64,000 nucleotides of DNA. Source: Datnioides undecimradiatus (lineage: Eukaryota; Chordata; Actinopteri; Lobotiformes; Datnioididae). The notes below the pieces were generated by a model. The model searched no databases. It had not been told where the DNA came from and was given only the letters and a program-made list of their open reading frames with translations. Below, piece by piece: positions 52,254 through 64,000 of this stretch. The translations under genes were made by a program, and so were the position numbers. The stretch lies in NCBI GenBank assembly GCA_008933995.1, contig WARS01000029.1, positions 10,115,107-10,179,106 of the forward strand. The letters are read 5' to 3'. Numbering within the stretch: the first letter of the stretch is position 1; each line of letters starts with the position of its first letter.

Positions 52254-53454
52254 GACTATCTGGCCTGCTTAAAGCCTTTCTGTATTGAAGTGGATAACAG
52301 GCAGCACTACCTGAGAATGAAGTGAAAGCAGATTGGAAGCTTGACGAGAAATTTCCTACTTCGAAGGTTGTATGGAAGAAATTACTGCGCCCTGTAATGC
52401 CTGCAGATCCCGAAGATATTCTAAGACTCTTTGGCCTGATGAGGATCTTGGATCACACACATGACGCAGACAAGCATGACGGACTGACCAGTGTGCATGT
52501 GCCCTTTGTACTTCTGGTAACTAAATGCAAAAAAACGGGACAAACACTAACCAGGCACACAAACACACCTACAGATCACACAAACAGAGGCAATCAGTTT
52601 TCGAGTGAGTCATCATTGCACGAGTCCATAGGGAAAACTCAGTGAATCAGCACTAATTTTCCTATCAGCACTAATAACGTGCTTACCACTAACAGTCCGG
52701 TCTTACTGAAGTTCCCTAGTGCTAAGTGGCTCAACATGCCGCTGATGTTTTGGTGTCTGAGGTCACATCCTTAAAGGAATTAAAGGCAGGCCCGTACCCC
52801 CAACTCCACATTGAAATGCATTGATCTCACTTAGCCGAAGGCAGCTTTGCAAGCTTGTGACAGAAAAAGGCACACGGTTTCACACTTTTTTGTCAAAAGT
52901 GATCAGAAGAGTGTTTTGTGCCACAGGTGTAACAGCTGCTGATAAAAGAAAGATGGAAGCATTCATGAGATCTGGTAGTAGCAACTGGAGCAAGAAGATA
53001 TTGGCCTTTTCAGTTGTATGTATTTCCAGACAGTTTTAACTGTCATGGAGACAACACCTACTTTAAACGACCAAAACAGTCCAACTTTATTTTCCAACTA
53101 CAGAGTGCAGTTGTTTCATTTCCTAAATTCTAATTTGTTTGTTATAGGTAAGCAGGGTAAGTAGTAACATAGTGGGCAATGAAGCATGTGAACCAAGAGT
53201 AAAAACCAAATCATGTTCTCTTGTCCCTCGTGAACAGCTAGAAACATGGACAGCTCTTGCAAAGGATAACTCTACCTGTAACTGGGTGATCGTAAAACAT
53301 TCTGTAACTAATTGGTTGTGATGCATGGCATTGCCCCAGGTAAACTAAGGTTAAAAGAAACCTTTTGATGTTCCCTTTTATCTCCTGCAAGGATTTTTCT
53401 AGAGCATTTATGTGGTTGGATTCTCACACGTCATCCCCGGCTTTCCTAAATTTC
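52254..53454. other. Intergenic, no gene seen
   Basis: A 107-codon plus-strand frame at 52322-52645 has no recognised similarity and lacks clear acceptor/donor borders. Otherwise unremarkable. Confidence 0.45.
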
Positions 53455-53700
53455 CTCCCCTCTCACGGCTGCATGTGCATTAGACAGACACTAATTTGTG
53501 TGAATTACTCTGTAATTAGGCCTATCTCTTATACAGCTACAGTGGCCGACAGCTGCGTCTCGTTCCAAAGCTAGACAATGGCATGTCCCTTTGAGACAAT
53601 CGTTTTTCAAATCAGGTAATTAGAGCAATTAGCCACATTGTACCTAATTACCTGCTGTCGTTTAGCCTAATGATATTACTTACAAACACTCTTTAAAGGA
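53455..53700. promoter_or_regulatory. Strongest candidate enhancer-like non-coding element
   Basis: Homeodomain-type cores are dense: CTAATTTG at 53491, TGTAATTAGG near 53511, GGTAATTAG at 53615-53623, CAATTAG at 53626-53632 and CTAATTACC at 53644-53652. CAGGTAATTAG (53613-53623) and CTAATTACCTG (53644-53654) are a perfect 11-bp inverted repeat around a 20-base spacer; each arm carries a CAGGTA E2-box of the ZEB/Snail type overlapping a TAATTA core. No coding frame, no simple repeat. Function is inferred from motif arrangement. Confidence 0.45.
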
Positions 53701-55714
53701 AGACAGAGCTACTTACTGAACCTCCAACTTCAGTGTTTAGCCCAGCGAATGAGAGCATGCCAGCTGCTCAGCAGACTTTGGTGCTCCAGGTTTTAAAATA
53801 CCTCTGCCATCCTTCTTGAGTTATGATGGCATCAATGCTTTATTTATTGTATGCTATCAAATGTCACAGTGACAAACATGGGAAAAGAAAGATTGCTCAG
53901 ACAGAGAAATGGATTATTCTCATGCTCTGCTGTTCATTGCCCATTTAAATTCATTAACACCCTCTATGAGTGAAGAGAGAGAGAAGTCAAAGCATGAGAA
54001 TTATTATCGCACCTGCACTATAAAAGTTGGCTTGATCAAGGAACAAAGGGAAAGAGACATTGACAAAAGAATATGGGCATTAAAATTGTCTCTATATCCA
54101 AAGGCAGCAATTCCTCCGTGTTAGTTGTTATGCCTTCTTTCAGCAAATACGAATAGGGAATGTGTCTATTGTTCTCATATAAAATGGAATAGACCTGAAG
54201 TAGTATGTTAGAGTGTTCAACCTTGGAAAAAGGTGGGATCCAGACTTCATCACAGCCAGAGTTCTGCCCAGTAGAAATATAGCCGTAAACACTACTTAAT
54301 TTACCAAGCATACTGCTGTGGAGCCGTTGACTAAGACCACAAGATTTATGGCAGGCTACATTTTCTGCCTCTCCTCGCCTGTGGACTAAAAGGCAAACAC
54401 CAAACACTGTGGAAAGCATATGGACAGGATGGATAAGATGACAGTGGCAGCTTAAAGCAATGGTCTTGTGACTGAAAGGTCCCCTTAGTGAATTCCTGGA
54501 TGGAGTTGGAAAGAGACAGGATAGCTAACTCCTCAAAAATAACCAGCATGGTGATCAAATCTTGTGCTGCTCAGTGATCCAAAAAGGAGCCATTGTAGAC
54601 CTCAGCTTGAACTAATTTGTACTGCAGTTTCAATGTTATGCTTCCTATTGCTATTGATTTGTTACATTATAGGCTGAATTTATTGCTAATAAACATCATC
54701 AGAAGTTCATACAGGGCAAGTCTGCATGGTACTACTAGGAGATTTGTGTTGTTTTCCCACTTGTCCCACTCTAACGTCAAACAATGGTCAAACAGAATAT
54801 TCTCGAAATAGCATATGTGCATGTTTCAAGCCACTTCACTCACTATGGTCCATTTCTCAACTGAGCAGCCCTATGCAGTGTACATGTTGTTCAGTGATAG
54901 CTCCCTGTAGTCCTCACTGTTGAACACTAATTGCTTGAAAAGTGCAGAGTCAGCACCAAAACAGAAATAAAGTCAGTCTTTTGAACAAGCACTGAAGAAG
55001 TCTCTCACACTTTCAAAGACATCAAAGTGCACCATGGGTGAAAACAATACTGGGCCTGCTGCCAAATCAGGACGGGTATTTCAACTAATCATTATGAGAG
55101 TGCAGTTCTACTCCTAATCATCCTTCAATCTAAAGGGGCTTGCTATTAGAGAGCTACAAGGTCTTGTTACCATAATCTAGTAAGAAAAGACCCCTGCCAG
55201 ACTTTCCCTGCTTTTTTTTTTTTTATCAGGCCTGTAATTTAGTCTGAACTCTTGGTACTTAGAGCTCTGGTCACTACACTCTAAAAACTGAAGAGAAAAT
55301 CAAGAAGAAGAAGATTTGTCAGATTGCAATTACAAGTGAGTGATCCAGAGCAATGTTTGGAGAACCTCATTCGCAAGAGTCCAATACTGTATATTTGTAG
55401 TATGGAATTCAGAGATATTCAATGTTTCCCTTTGAAGAAACTCAGCTAAATCATTTATTTTTAAAGTGTGGGCTCCCCACTGACAACACTGAGAGAAAAG
55501 GAGGGTATGGAAGTAATTATTGAGCCTTTTTTTCATTGCAAAGTACCCTATCACACTATCACAATACTTTGAAAGGTTTTATCATTGAGAGGTCAGGGGG
55601 TTGAAGATTGTTATTGCACTTTACTGTCAGTCAGTTTCTTACAAGGCTTATTCATCAGCAGATGACTGAATGCATTGGCTCACTGTACTTCTACACTCAT
55701 ACTCAAATCCTCGT

Positions 55715-55728
55715 GTGCCCTCTAGGTC
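55715..55728 (-). promoter_or_regulatory. Weak CTCF-like site, minus orientation
   Basis: GTGCCCTCTAGGTC; its reverse complement carries the perfect core CTAGAGGGCAC but lacks the leading CCA, giving 11 of 14 consensus positions. Confidence 0.25.
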
Positions 55729-58700
55729 ACATAGGCTATGAAGTATGAATAATAAAAAACAAACAAAAAAAAATTACCTGTGATGCAGCAAATAAACAAA
55801 CTCAAAATACTTAATGTCTCACTCATAACATTGAATATAAACAGTTAGACAACGTAATGATATTAATATTGCTCTGCCATTGATTTCTACTTCTTGACTG
55901 TAATGCCTAATAAATTTGTTTTTTATCAGAGGGCAAAGTGGCCTTTCCCCCCCAAAAAAAAGATGTGATTCCAGGCCTGCATAATCTCTGCCCACACAAT
56001 CTGGTCATTTTAATTGAATGAGAAATAAATTCTATTACTTGCTTCCTTTAAAAGCAACTTGTAAATAGCTTTCTTTGAATGTACCGTTTAAAGTGTACTA
56101 GGTCAGAGTGACCCTAAGAGACACATTTGGGCACCACCAAGGGTGATTTTATTAGGTGCAGACGATAGATGATTTCCATTCACTTGTCTGAATGTAGACA
56201 TTAAAGTGGTGAGTTGTTAAGTTAGCTAAACCGCAGAAAATTTAGCTCCTTGTGTCAGACTTTGGAGCAGTATATAAGATGAATTGTTAGCCTGGCACAT
56301 ATGTTATAGTGACATCTTTCACTTGTTGTCCTCTCCCTATTACTTTAAATGTTTTAAATCACAACTGACACATTAGAGGTTATTACAGCACTGAGCTGTG
56401 CCTGTCTCCACTGATTAATTGGAGCTTACAGGCTGTGCAGAACCACTTTTTTTCATAATAATGTTTTTCGTAATAATGACTACAACTGTTCCTCTAACTC
56501 GTAAGCTTTTTTCGAAGCAGAGTAAGGTAGCTTTGCTGTAGTCAAATAATTCCAGCAAACTGATCTCACACTCTAATTTGACAGCTTTTTAAATAAATGC
56601 CTTGCTAATAATATAGCAGGTGCTTATACTGTAATGCAGCCAACAGGGCGACTGGTTACAGAGTAAGACTGTGGCCATCAATCTGGCTCACTTTTAGAGA
56701 CATCTGAGGTCCCTCTGTCATCAAATGCTGGATGCCCGACAGTTTAAGGGCTGGGTTTACTGGTCAACATGCATACCACTGAATAAGCTGTGATAAAGTG
56801 TTCCTCAACCACACACTCACACACACTTCCTTTTTTAATGACTGCGGGTCACTGAAAGATGTGGCCCTTTTGAGTGCAAAGCTGCACTCAGGCCTGAGGT
56901 AAAAATAGCACTTCAACCTTTCTTCCAGTTTTGCGGCAAAGGAAACAGGCAGTGTTCACCTAATGGCAAGCACAGAGACTGTCGTCATGGGAGTATGAAC
57001 AGGGAATTTGTGTCACCATTCCCTTCCTGTTGGCCCGGCCAACAGTAGGCCTTAAACCCCAAGATAAGAACTTTAAGCAGCCCCAGCTCGACTTTATTAC
57101 TTCAACCTAATGCAAAAACCAAAGCACTTCATAAGCTGGAACTGTGCTTGCTTGTGGTACCCAGGCAGCTAGCCATTACTCCTCTACCCAACGAATCAAC
57201 AACAAGTGACAGGAACGGAAGCTTGGAGGGGAATTCCTGGAAGTGTTGCCAACGGGAGAGCCTTGGTCTGTTTTACATTACGGATTGCTGCCATGTTCTG
57301 GCAGTTGACAGCAGCCAAGGGAAGATGAGACACAAAACAATTTGAGATTCCAAAACAGAGTAGGTCTACCCAAATCCACACCTCCGCTGATTCCATGGTG
57401 AGCCGGAGGTTTGATTATCTCATGAGTTTACGTTTTCTGTTCAAGTATGCCACATGGTGAGTCATTAGTTACTCAGTAGATGGCAGGAATGGTAACCATA
57501 AACAGAGGTCTGCTGTTTGGGTTGGGTTGATGCATTGTTTTCCTTAATCAACGCTTTTAAATAATTGTACACAATCCTTATTTGAATGATCAGTTTATAC
57601 ATGTTTGTCATGCTTGTATGCACCAAAAAGCGGCAATGGCAACACTGGAAAACATTGAGGCATACTGTACCCATAATCCTCCAGCCTCCATATACCCCAG
57701 AGTGTCCGTTCAATATTTCATTATAGCTCCTAGGAGACTTGTGAGTTTAAGAAGTGTCCTATTTTAAAAGGTCGTTTTAAACTCATGGATGCTGTAAGAT
57801 GTGGTTGTGAGAGAGATACTGACACAGTGTATCTTGGAAAGTGCCCAAGATATTGTAAGTTTTTTGCTAACAGCAGGACCTACCCATCTCTCACCACCAG
57901 AGATGAATGCTGGTGATGATGTCAAGTTGCCTAATATCTACTACCACATTACTGTTATTTGATCCTAACATTGCCGTGTAGATTGTAGTGTTGGATTTTC
58001 ATTTTGACTCATACAGTGTTGCAATGTATAGTTCCTGTTATTGATGACAACTCAAAGGCTGTCCGTGACTTTCATGTTTTCTTTCTGCTGTTTGAATTAA
58101 AGTAAGGTCTCTGCAGCAGTGTTATTTAATTCTCCATGTGCATGAACGATCCATATGTGGAATTTCACCGCAAAGTGATAAAAACATTCACTTTTGAAAA
58201 ATTTATAGTTTTGTTCACATTAGAAAGGTTTTACACATTTACTCTGAAAAGCCACAAGGAAACCAATATTATAGGAGCGCAAAAATGTTGAATAGATAAA
58301 TATAGATATATGTAGAAACTATAGTATAGAAAGATTTCCTTTGTCTCATAGACACCTCCGTCTTATTTTCAGTGGAAGACATTACATCTGACAATAGTCA
58401 CGGCAAATCTTGATTCTGAGTGACCAGGGGACGAGAGTTAACGCCAATTAACTTCCCCTATGTCAAATTTAAATTGGGATTAGAGATTGGAGGCTGTATT
58501 CATTGGTGACACTAGTCTGGTGTCTCTGATTCTCAAGGACAAACAGTGAGAGTCAAAGCACATGCCTTCCAGTGAGGAAAATCTGATCAGACTTTCAATT
58601 TGATTAGTTACATAATAAGCACTAAAACATCCATGAAGTTTTTATTTGTATATTTAACTGTTGAGTACTGATAACATTGTACATAGATACCATAAATGCT

Positions 58701-59839
58701 GTACATATTTCAGGGTTTAGCTTATGCTTTTCCACTTATTTAGCTACATACATAAAAGCCTGTGGCAAGCATTAGTTTTGAGTTCACCACTTATTTGAAG
58801 AAGTGACTCAGGCAAGGACCAGAGAGACAACACCCATGACAACTCATCATTGGTACTGTAACAGGAGTATCAGAGGTACTGTGATATAAAATAACAGGAA
58901 TCAATTCTAAACCAGAGATATAAGTCATACAAGTTGACGAAATGGATAAAACACACACTTTTCAATACAGTGATTAAAGTTGTATGAGAAGTTTTAAACT
59001 ATGAATGCAATCTAGTGTTCATAACACCAGCTGACTGATGTGAGATATTCCCTCTGAACACAATCAGTGTAGGAAAAAATAAAAAGCAACACGTCTGAGT
59101 GAAGTTTTAAGTGGCTGGTGACTGTTGCCCAGTGCGGTCTGCCGCATGTGTTTTAATACGGAGCTCTGAGGTCGAGAACAGCACACCTGGGACACAGCAC
59201 ACACACTGTTAGAGGAAGTGGTCCTCCGCCAAAGAAAGCAATAGAAATTTCCAGCTAATTCACCAGTCTGCTGAGACCCCCGTCTCACCCCCCTTTTAAA
59301 CTCTTTTCTTTGTGAAGGATGAAAACAATGTCCCTAATTGGACCATTTTATAGGATAAAACTATTCATACAGCAGATGCTTTTATTGCAAAAACATGTGA
59401 ACAACTGATATAGGACTAGTACTTAACAAGACTTGTATGATCATATTGAAACATGACAAGCACCTATCAAGCTGTGCTGTGTTTCAATAGTGACCCGTTA
59501 GAAACAGGGATGCTAAACTTAAAACACATTTGTTCTGATTAACAAACATGTCCGCTAGCAGTCTGTCATGTTGTTATTTTAAGTCTTTGAAATTGAATTA
59601 ATACTGAATCTTTATTACTGCTTGTAATAGTACTACTACTAGTTACTCCTTCTTTCATGTTTGTTGATCTGCTTTTTGTTGTCACACTTCCTTTGCATTT
59701 GCCTTACCAGTCAAGAAAGGGATGCTGGCATCAATTTCACAACTAGTAAGAACCATTACAGAGTCAGTTTTAACTACTGTGCCAGGTGGTTATGTACAGG
59801 TGGATGTTTTTTTTCATTTGTGTTTGTTTGAATTTATAC

Positions 59840-59861
59840 TTTTTTTTTTTTTTTTTTTTTT
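59840..59861. repeat. Poly-T run
   Basis: Twenty-two consecutive T. Confidence 0.85.
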
Positions 59862-60128
59862 ACCTTTATGGCACGACAGCTATGCAAGATGCAGTCCTGA
59901 AAGTTTACAGGTGCGTAGGTGAGAACACAATAAAGGCCAAGTGAGAAGATGGTTGTGATCTGACAGACAATGCAAGGTGGTCTCTAGTCTCTACTAGTGT
60001 CTCTGCTGTGTTGAGCCATATTTTAAACCTCCTACAATTGTCACTAACTTTCATACATGCTCACATGCACATTTTTCCTACATATGATATCTAAAAATTG
60101 CAGCATAAAAGATTGATTCAGTTATAAC

Positions 60129-60186
60129 CAGAGTTAGGTAATATGTTACATGTACAGTACAAGATTACAACTGAGTAACGTAATGT
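60129..60186. repeat. Fragment of a GTTAC/GTAAC-type fish repeat
   Basis: Blocks CAGAGTTAGGTAATATGTTA, then CATGTACAGTACAAGATTAC, then CTGAGTAACGTAAT follow the order of a common fish repeat ('agagttgggtaacgcgttacatgtaat ... gattac ... gagtaacg'). Short and diverged. Confidence 0.45.
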
Positions 60187-60222
60187 TTAAAGACAGAAAA
60201 AAAATATGTGCCATCTGCAACT

Positions 60223-60480
60223 TAGATCACCTAATGGCCGTTATGATGTGATTTGCAAACCCTCCATTTCATTGCTTTTCCAATATTCAGTGTCAAGCCG
60301 CAGAAGTAGAATTGCCTCCAAGTGAATATTGGCCATTATGCTGCATTCATTGAGAGAGGAGGAAAAACATTATGTCTCCTTGGCTTATCTCATGGAGTCA
60401 AAAATCACCACAGGCAGGTTAGAGCTGCACTCCTCCCCTTGATTCCATTAAAATATCTCATCTCTTAGACAGATTCTGTC
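60223..60480. promoter_or_regulatory. Candidate conserved non-coding element
   Basis: CCAATATTCA (60280-60289) and TGAATATTGG (60323-60332) are perfect 10-bp inverted repeats with a 33-base spacer. GATGTGATTTGCAAACC precedes them (POU-like), and GGCCATTATG follows. Non-repetitive with no coding frame. Confidence 0.35.
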
Positions 60481-63400
60481 CTGAATAGACCAGTTAGTTA
60501 TTCCAATGCCTGCACCCATTTCCACATGTGGTAACCGAACAAGTAATACCGTTTATCTATCACGAAGCAAACCCACAGGTTGAATTCAATTCAATTCAGT
60601 TCAATAAAATCACTATTTGGATTTTTATAGACTAGATCTGTGCAGGCTATTTGTTTTAATGACACAAGCTTTGTTTTTTATGGTTTGGTGGCATTCTGAA
60701 GCCTATAGAACTTTTGTTATGTTGTGTCATGCAGCAGATGTGTACTTTTTTCCTCTTCAGCTTCATTTCTCCATACAAAATTCTGTAATGGAGAAAGTGT
60801 TGATACAGATTTTATTTCTTCTCAAATGTGGTTTGTGTACATGACAATTTGTATAACTTCTCAGTGGTGTGACATGTAAACATGTGGACAAGCCTGAAAA
60901 TGAAACAATATGCATAATGCACATGGGTGGTGGTTCATTTGAGACAATTAAATCCTCATCTGGAATGACTGGAAAAGTCAGACCAACAATGCTTCAGGTG
61001 CTGTGGAAGTCAGAGCACTCTCCAAAGTTTGTTTTGATAGGATTAACTTGACTCTGAAGGCAGACCCCAACTTGACGAGGCCACCAGAGAAAATGAGAAG
61101 CAGAGGCTGTCACTGTTACAAACTCGCACGTTTCCTGTTACTAATTACAAGCTGAGCTTTATGAGGAATGGTTTCTTGTGCAGTCTTATATGTTCTCACT
61201 TTTTGTTATAAGTTTGGATGCAAAAAAAATGGAATTTCAGACAGGATTGATCAAATAGTCTGAATAAAAAGGGGGAACCAACCGATCTCATGTTGTACAT
61301 GATAAATCAGCATACCAAAAACAGATCTGAAAATTAGCCAAGGAATGTTTTTTCTTTAAGTAATGAACTAAATGTAGTGCCACCACAATCTGACAGACAT
61401 CAACAATGCTTGTCATGAGAAGGTTATCTAAGGAGGCACCAAATAAGTAAAGGAAGGTGGGGCAGGGTAAGGAAATGGGCTATTCTTTCGGGTGGGAGTT
61501 ATCATACAGACCTATGGTTCTCCACCTCTTAAACACTGAGGTTCCTGATTTGTAAGGATTTGGTGGAGCTTCCTGTCCTGTATCTTTAACTGGGGAAACG
61601 AAAATAACTTGCTGTTACTCAGGCATTGCTCAGCAGGTTATGTTCAAGGGCCTTTAATTTTGAGCCCAGAAATGCTTTTAATGATAGCAATACCCAAAAA
61701 TATCAGAAAACCTTGGTATCTTGGCAAGTTCAGTTCTAAAGTATGAGCAGAAACCAACATCAACATATATGTCTACTTCCAGAGCAATAAATATAAGTCC
61801 GACACAAACTAAAATCATGTTTAACTTAAAATATATGACCTTATAAGAGTCACTGCAAGGTAATAATTTCCCTTTTTTGAAACACAGCTGTTTCCTCTCA
61901 AACAAAACAATCAAATCCTTGAACTAAATGAGTATGATAGAATATATGGGTTTACGGTACAGGAAGCTGCTCATGTTGACATTTCCCTTTACTCATGCTT
62001 CATTTCAGATATAACAGGAACACAGCTCACGTCTTTTGTTTCTGGAATCACATCTATACCACTCCCAGTGAGGAAGGGCCCACTTATCTTTGAGTCAATT
62101 GTTTAACTTTTCATTTTTTGTATTTGTACAAAAAGACCACTACGTTATTTCCCAACAACCTATTACGATTTGAAAAACTGCCAGGACAACCCTGTGATTT
62201 TCATAATTTATTATTTCCTAATATACAAAACGGTTTATGGATAAGTATTCATTAGAATTGGATTATTATAGGTGTTAGAACTGTGTATGCTTCATCCTTT
62301 TAAAGAGCTTAAACAGTTTCCTATTTAATTCCAGTCTTTCCAGTGTTCATTGTTGCTTTTGCTTCTGGGAATTACCAAAAGTAGAATTTGGGGTGGGGGG
62401 TGTTGTAAACACATTTTGTAAACACATTTATTATTCCACTTGAGCTTTTTTCCAGAGCTTTTAAACTATTTCACAGTATTTATCCAAACTTTAACCCCCC
62501 AAAATCCACTTGATATGGATGCAACAAGTGAGATGTTTAAATTGCATTTAATATTATACATCTCCTGATTTTTCCTATTCTCTAATTGATCTTGATCAAG
62601 ATCAACATGATGCATCCAAATACTCCAGTGACCACTTGCAACTTATGCACTGTTTCAAAGTGAATACCTGAAAGGCTACGATCACTGCCACCACTGTTTG
62701 TCTTTGTGTGTGTCTGTCTGTGTGTGTGCCTGTGTGCTTGTGTGGGGGTAGAACACAAGAATTACTGGAGTGGAGCACAGTTCTCTAAAGCACATTAGCA
62801 CAGAGCCCACAGTGTACCAGGTTCCTCACAAGGCAACACAGCTGTGCAAAAACAGGTATATGGAAAACCAAGCTGATACAAAACAGAAACGTCTGAACTG
62901 AACAAGAAGGAGGGGCGATGGGTGGTGGCAGGAGGGGACCTCAAACCATGATCAGGGACCACCTCAAAATGGACCCAAAGAATCCAGAAGCAAGAAAAAC
63001 TTGATCTTAAGCCAGTATGCTATGGGATTTCTTGGTTGCCCTACACTGAGGGACTGACTGTTACAGCATGCTAGTATAAAAAATAAAAGATCCATCTTGA
63101 CTCAGCAGTTTTGATGAGACATGAGAAATGGTAACAGGCAGATCTTTTAGTTTTCTTTGCCTGGAGGGTTTGTGCTGTGTTGCCATGTAAATAAGCTTGG
63201 TTTGACTTTTATTTGGTGTTATCTGTTAAAAGGAAGATGGATATGCTTTGATAGTGATAATAGTTTCCTGAAAGGAAACACTATGCACATTTATCATTTA
63301 GGCTTTATTTTTCAGACATGTGGCAATTAGGACTACCTGGTTACACGAGTATCAATGACTCCACTATGTTTACCAAAGAATGCCAAGTTTCAACTACTAC

Positions 63401-64000
63401 CTTGTCAGTATATTGTCAACTTTTAGTGTAGTCTGGTGACATCTTCAATAATCTCTCTGCATCCATGTGGCCACGTGAGATAGATTGCATCATCTTTCCA
63501 TGTTTATGAGCCTTTGTGGTCTGTACCTTCAACAAACATGAACATAGCTGTGTATTCCCACCTAATCTAATTTAAACAGAACTGTTCACCCATCTGCTTT
63601 CTGCATCCATTTTGGACCCTATGCAACCTCAAAAATGGATGGCTCTAGACCAAGGACAGAAGATGTCTGCAGGAAAATTGCCAAGAAAATGACGAGTGTG
63701 GATAAGAATAGTGCAGCCAAACATCTAGCTGACATCAATATGTTTTTTTAATAAGTCTGCATATTCCTTCAATTACATGATAAATCCCAAATTAATCCAT
63801 TTTGCCACCCCACTGTTAGTTGAAAATTAAATTGGTGGATTGAAACATTGCTGCTGTTAAAATAACAACCTGTTACAAACAGAAAACAGCTGACATGAAC
63901 AGTACTTCAGTTTTAGATGAAACAAAACAGCATTTCCATCTTCTATGGGGTAATCCTCAGTCAGCCATTGTTTGTTTCTATTCTGAACAGTGGATACCTT
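60481..64000. other. Intergenic, no gene seen
   Basis: Begins with an AATTC-type simple repeat at about 60579-60604, seen often as a repeat tail in fish. An imperfect GT tract lies at 62703-62740 and a G-rich stretch near 62389-62401. No exon recognised up to the window end. Confidence 0.5.

Larger units (their letters stand above)
53701..60128. other. Intergenic, no gene seen
   Basis: Contains a minus-oriented CTCF-like core at 55715-55728 and a poly-T at 59840-59861. The 127-codon minus frame at 54036-54419 and the shorter frames at 57.2-57.7 kb are unrecognised. Confidence 0.5.

Noticed and set aside
54036..54419. 127-codon minus frame
   Set aside because: No recognisable similarity or neighbouring exon; compatible with chance.

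Overview
The window looks like teleost fish nuclear DNA, most likely from a percomorph (perch-like) fish. It is AT-rich, has long (AC)n/(GT)n microsatellites, and holds decayed copies of repeats I recognise as widespread in teleosts: tRNA-like SINE relics, a small palindromic MITE-like element, and a family with the 'catggtttgggttcaaat' type core. The only protein-coding gene I can support has GT-AG introns and sits at the left edge. The taxonomic call is inference from repeat style and gene content; no marker gene fixes the species.

Layout. 1-2.4 kb: the last four coding exons and the 3'UTR of SREK1IP1 (SREK1-interacting protein 1, a zinc-knuckle splicing-associated protein) on the + strand. 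Its first coding exon lies left of the window. The four exons join in phase, giving a CCHC knuckle, an acidic Ser-rich stretch, a Lys/Arg-rich tail and a poly-Ser/Asp end. An AATAAA signal at 2384-2389 closes the gene, and a good match to the CTCF core lies about 120 bp beyond it.

2.4-64 kb: about 61 kb in which I find no convincing coding exon on either strand. The longest open frame there (139 codons at 8732-9151, minus) resembles no family I know and is compatible with chance. What can be described is old repeats (5.0, 9.6, 10.4, 14.5, 14.9, 28.4, 34.0, 48.0 and 60.1 kb), microsatellites and homopolymer runs, a CpG-rich patch at 5.55-5.85 kb, a 39-bp inverted repeat whose arms lie 3.2 kb apart (16.8 and 20.0 kb), and several stretches with enhancer-like motif texture. 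The clearest of these is at 53.46-53.70 kb, where an 11-bp inverted repeat combines an E2-box and a homeodomain core. Others are near 8.6, 18.9, 20.5, 31.9, 35.7, 38.2, 45.1 and 60.3 kb.

Interpretation. One small housekeeping-type gene next to a long gene-free tract with islands of homeodomain-type sites is the usual picture of an intergenic regulatory desert, or of a very long intron of an unseen gene. I cannot tell these apart from sequence alone. I see no rRNA, tRNA, CRISPR array, viral gene or intact transposon gene, and no new multi-gene system. The findings are candidates for conservation and chromatin checks, not demonstrated elements.
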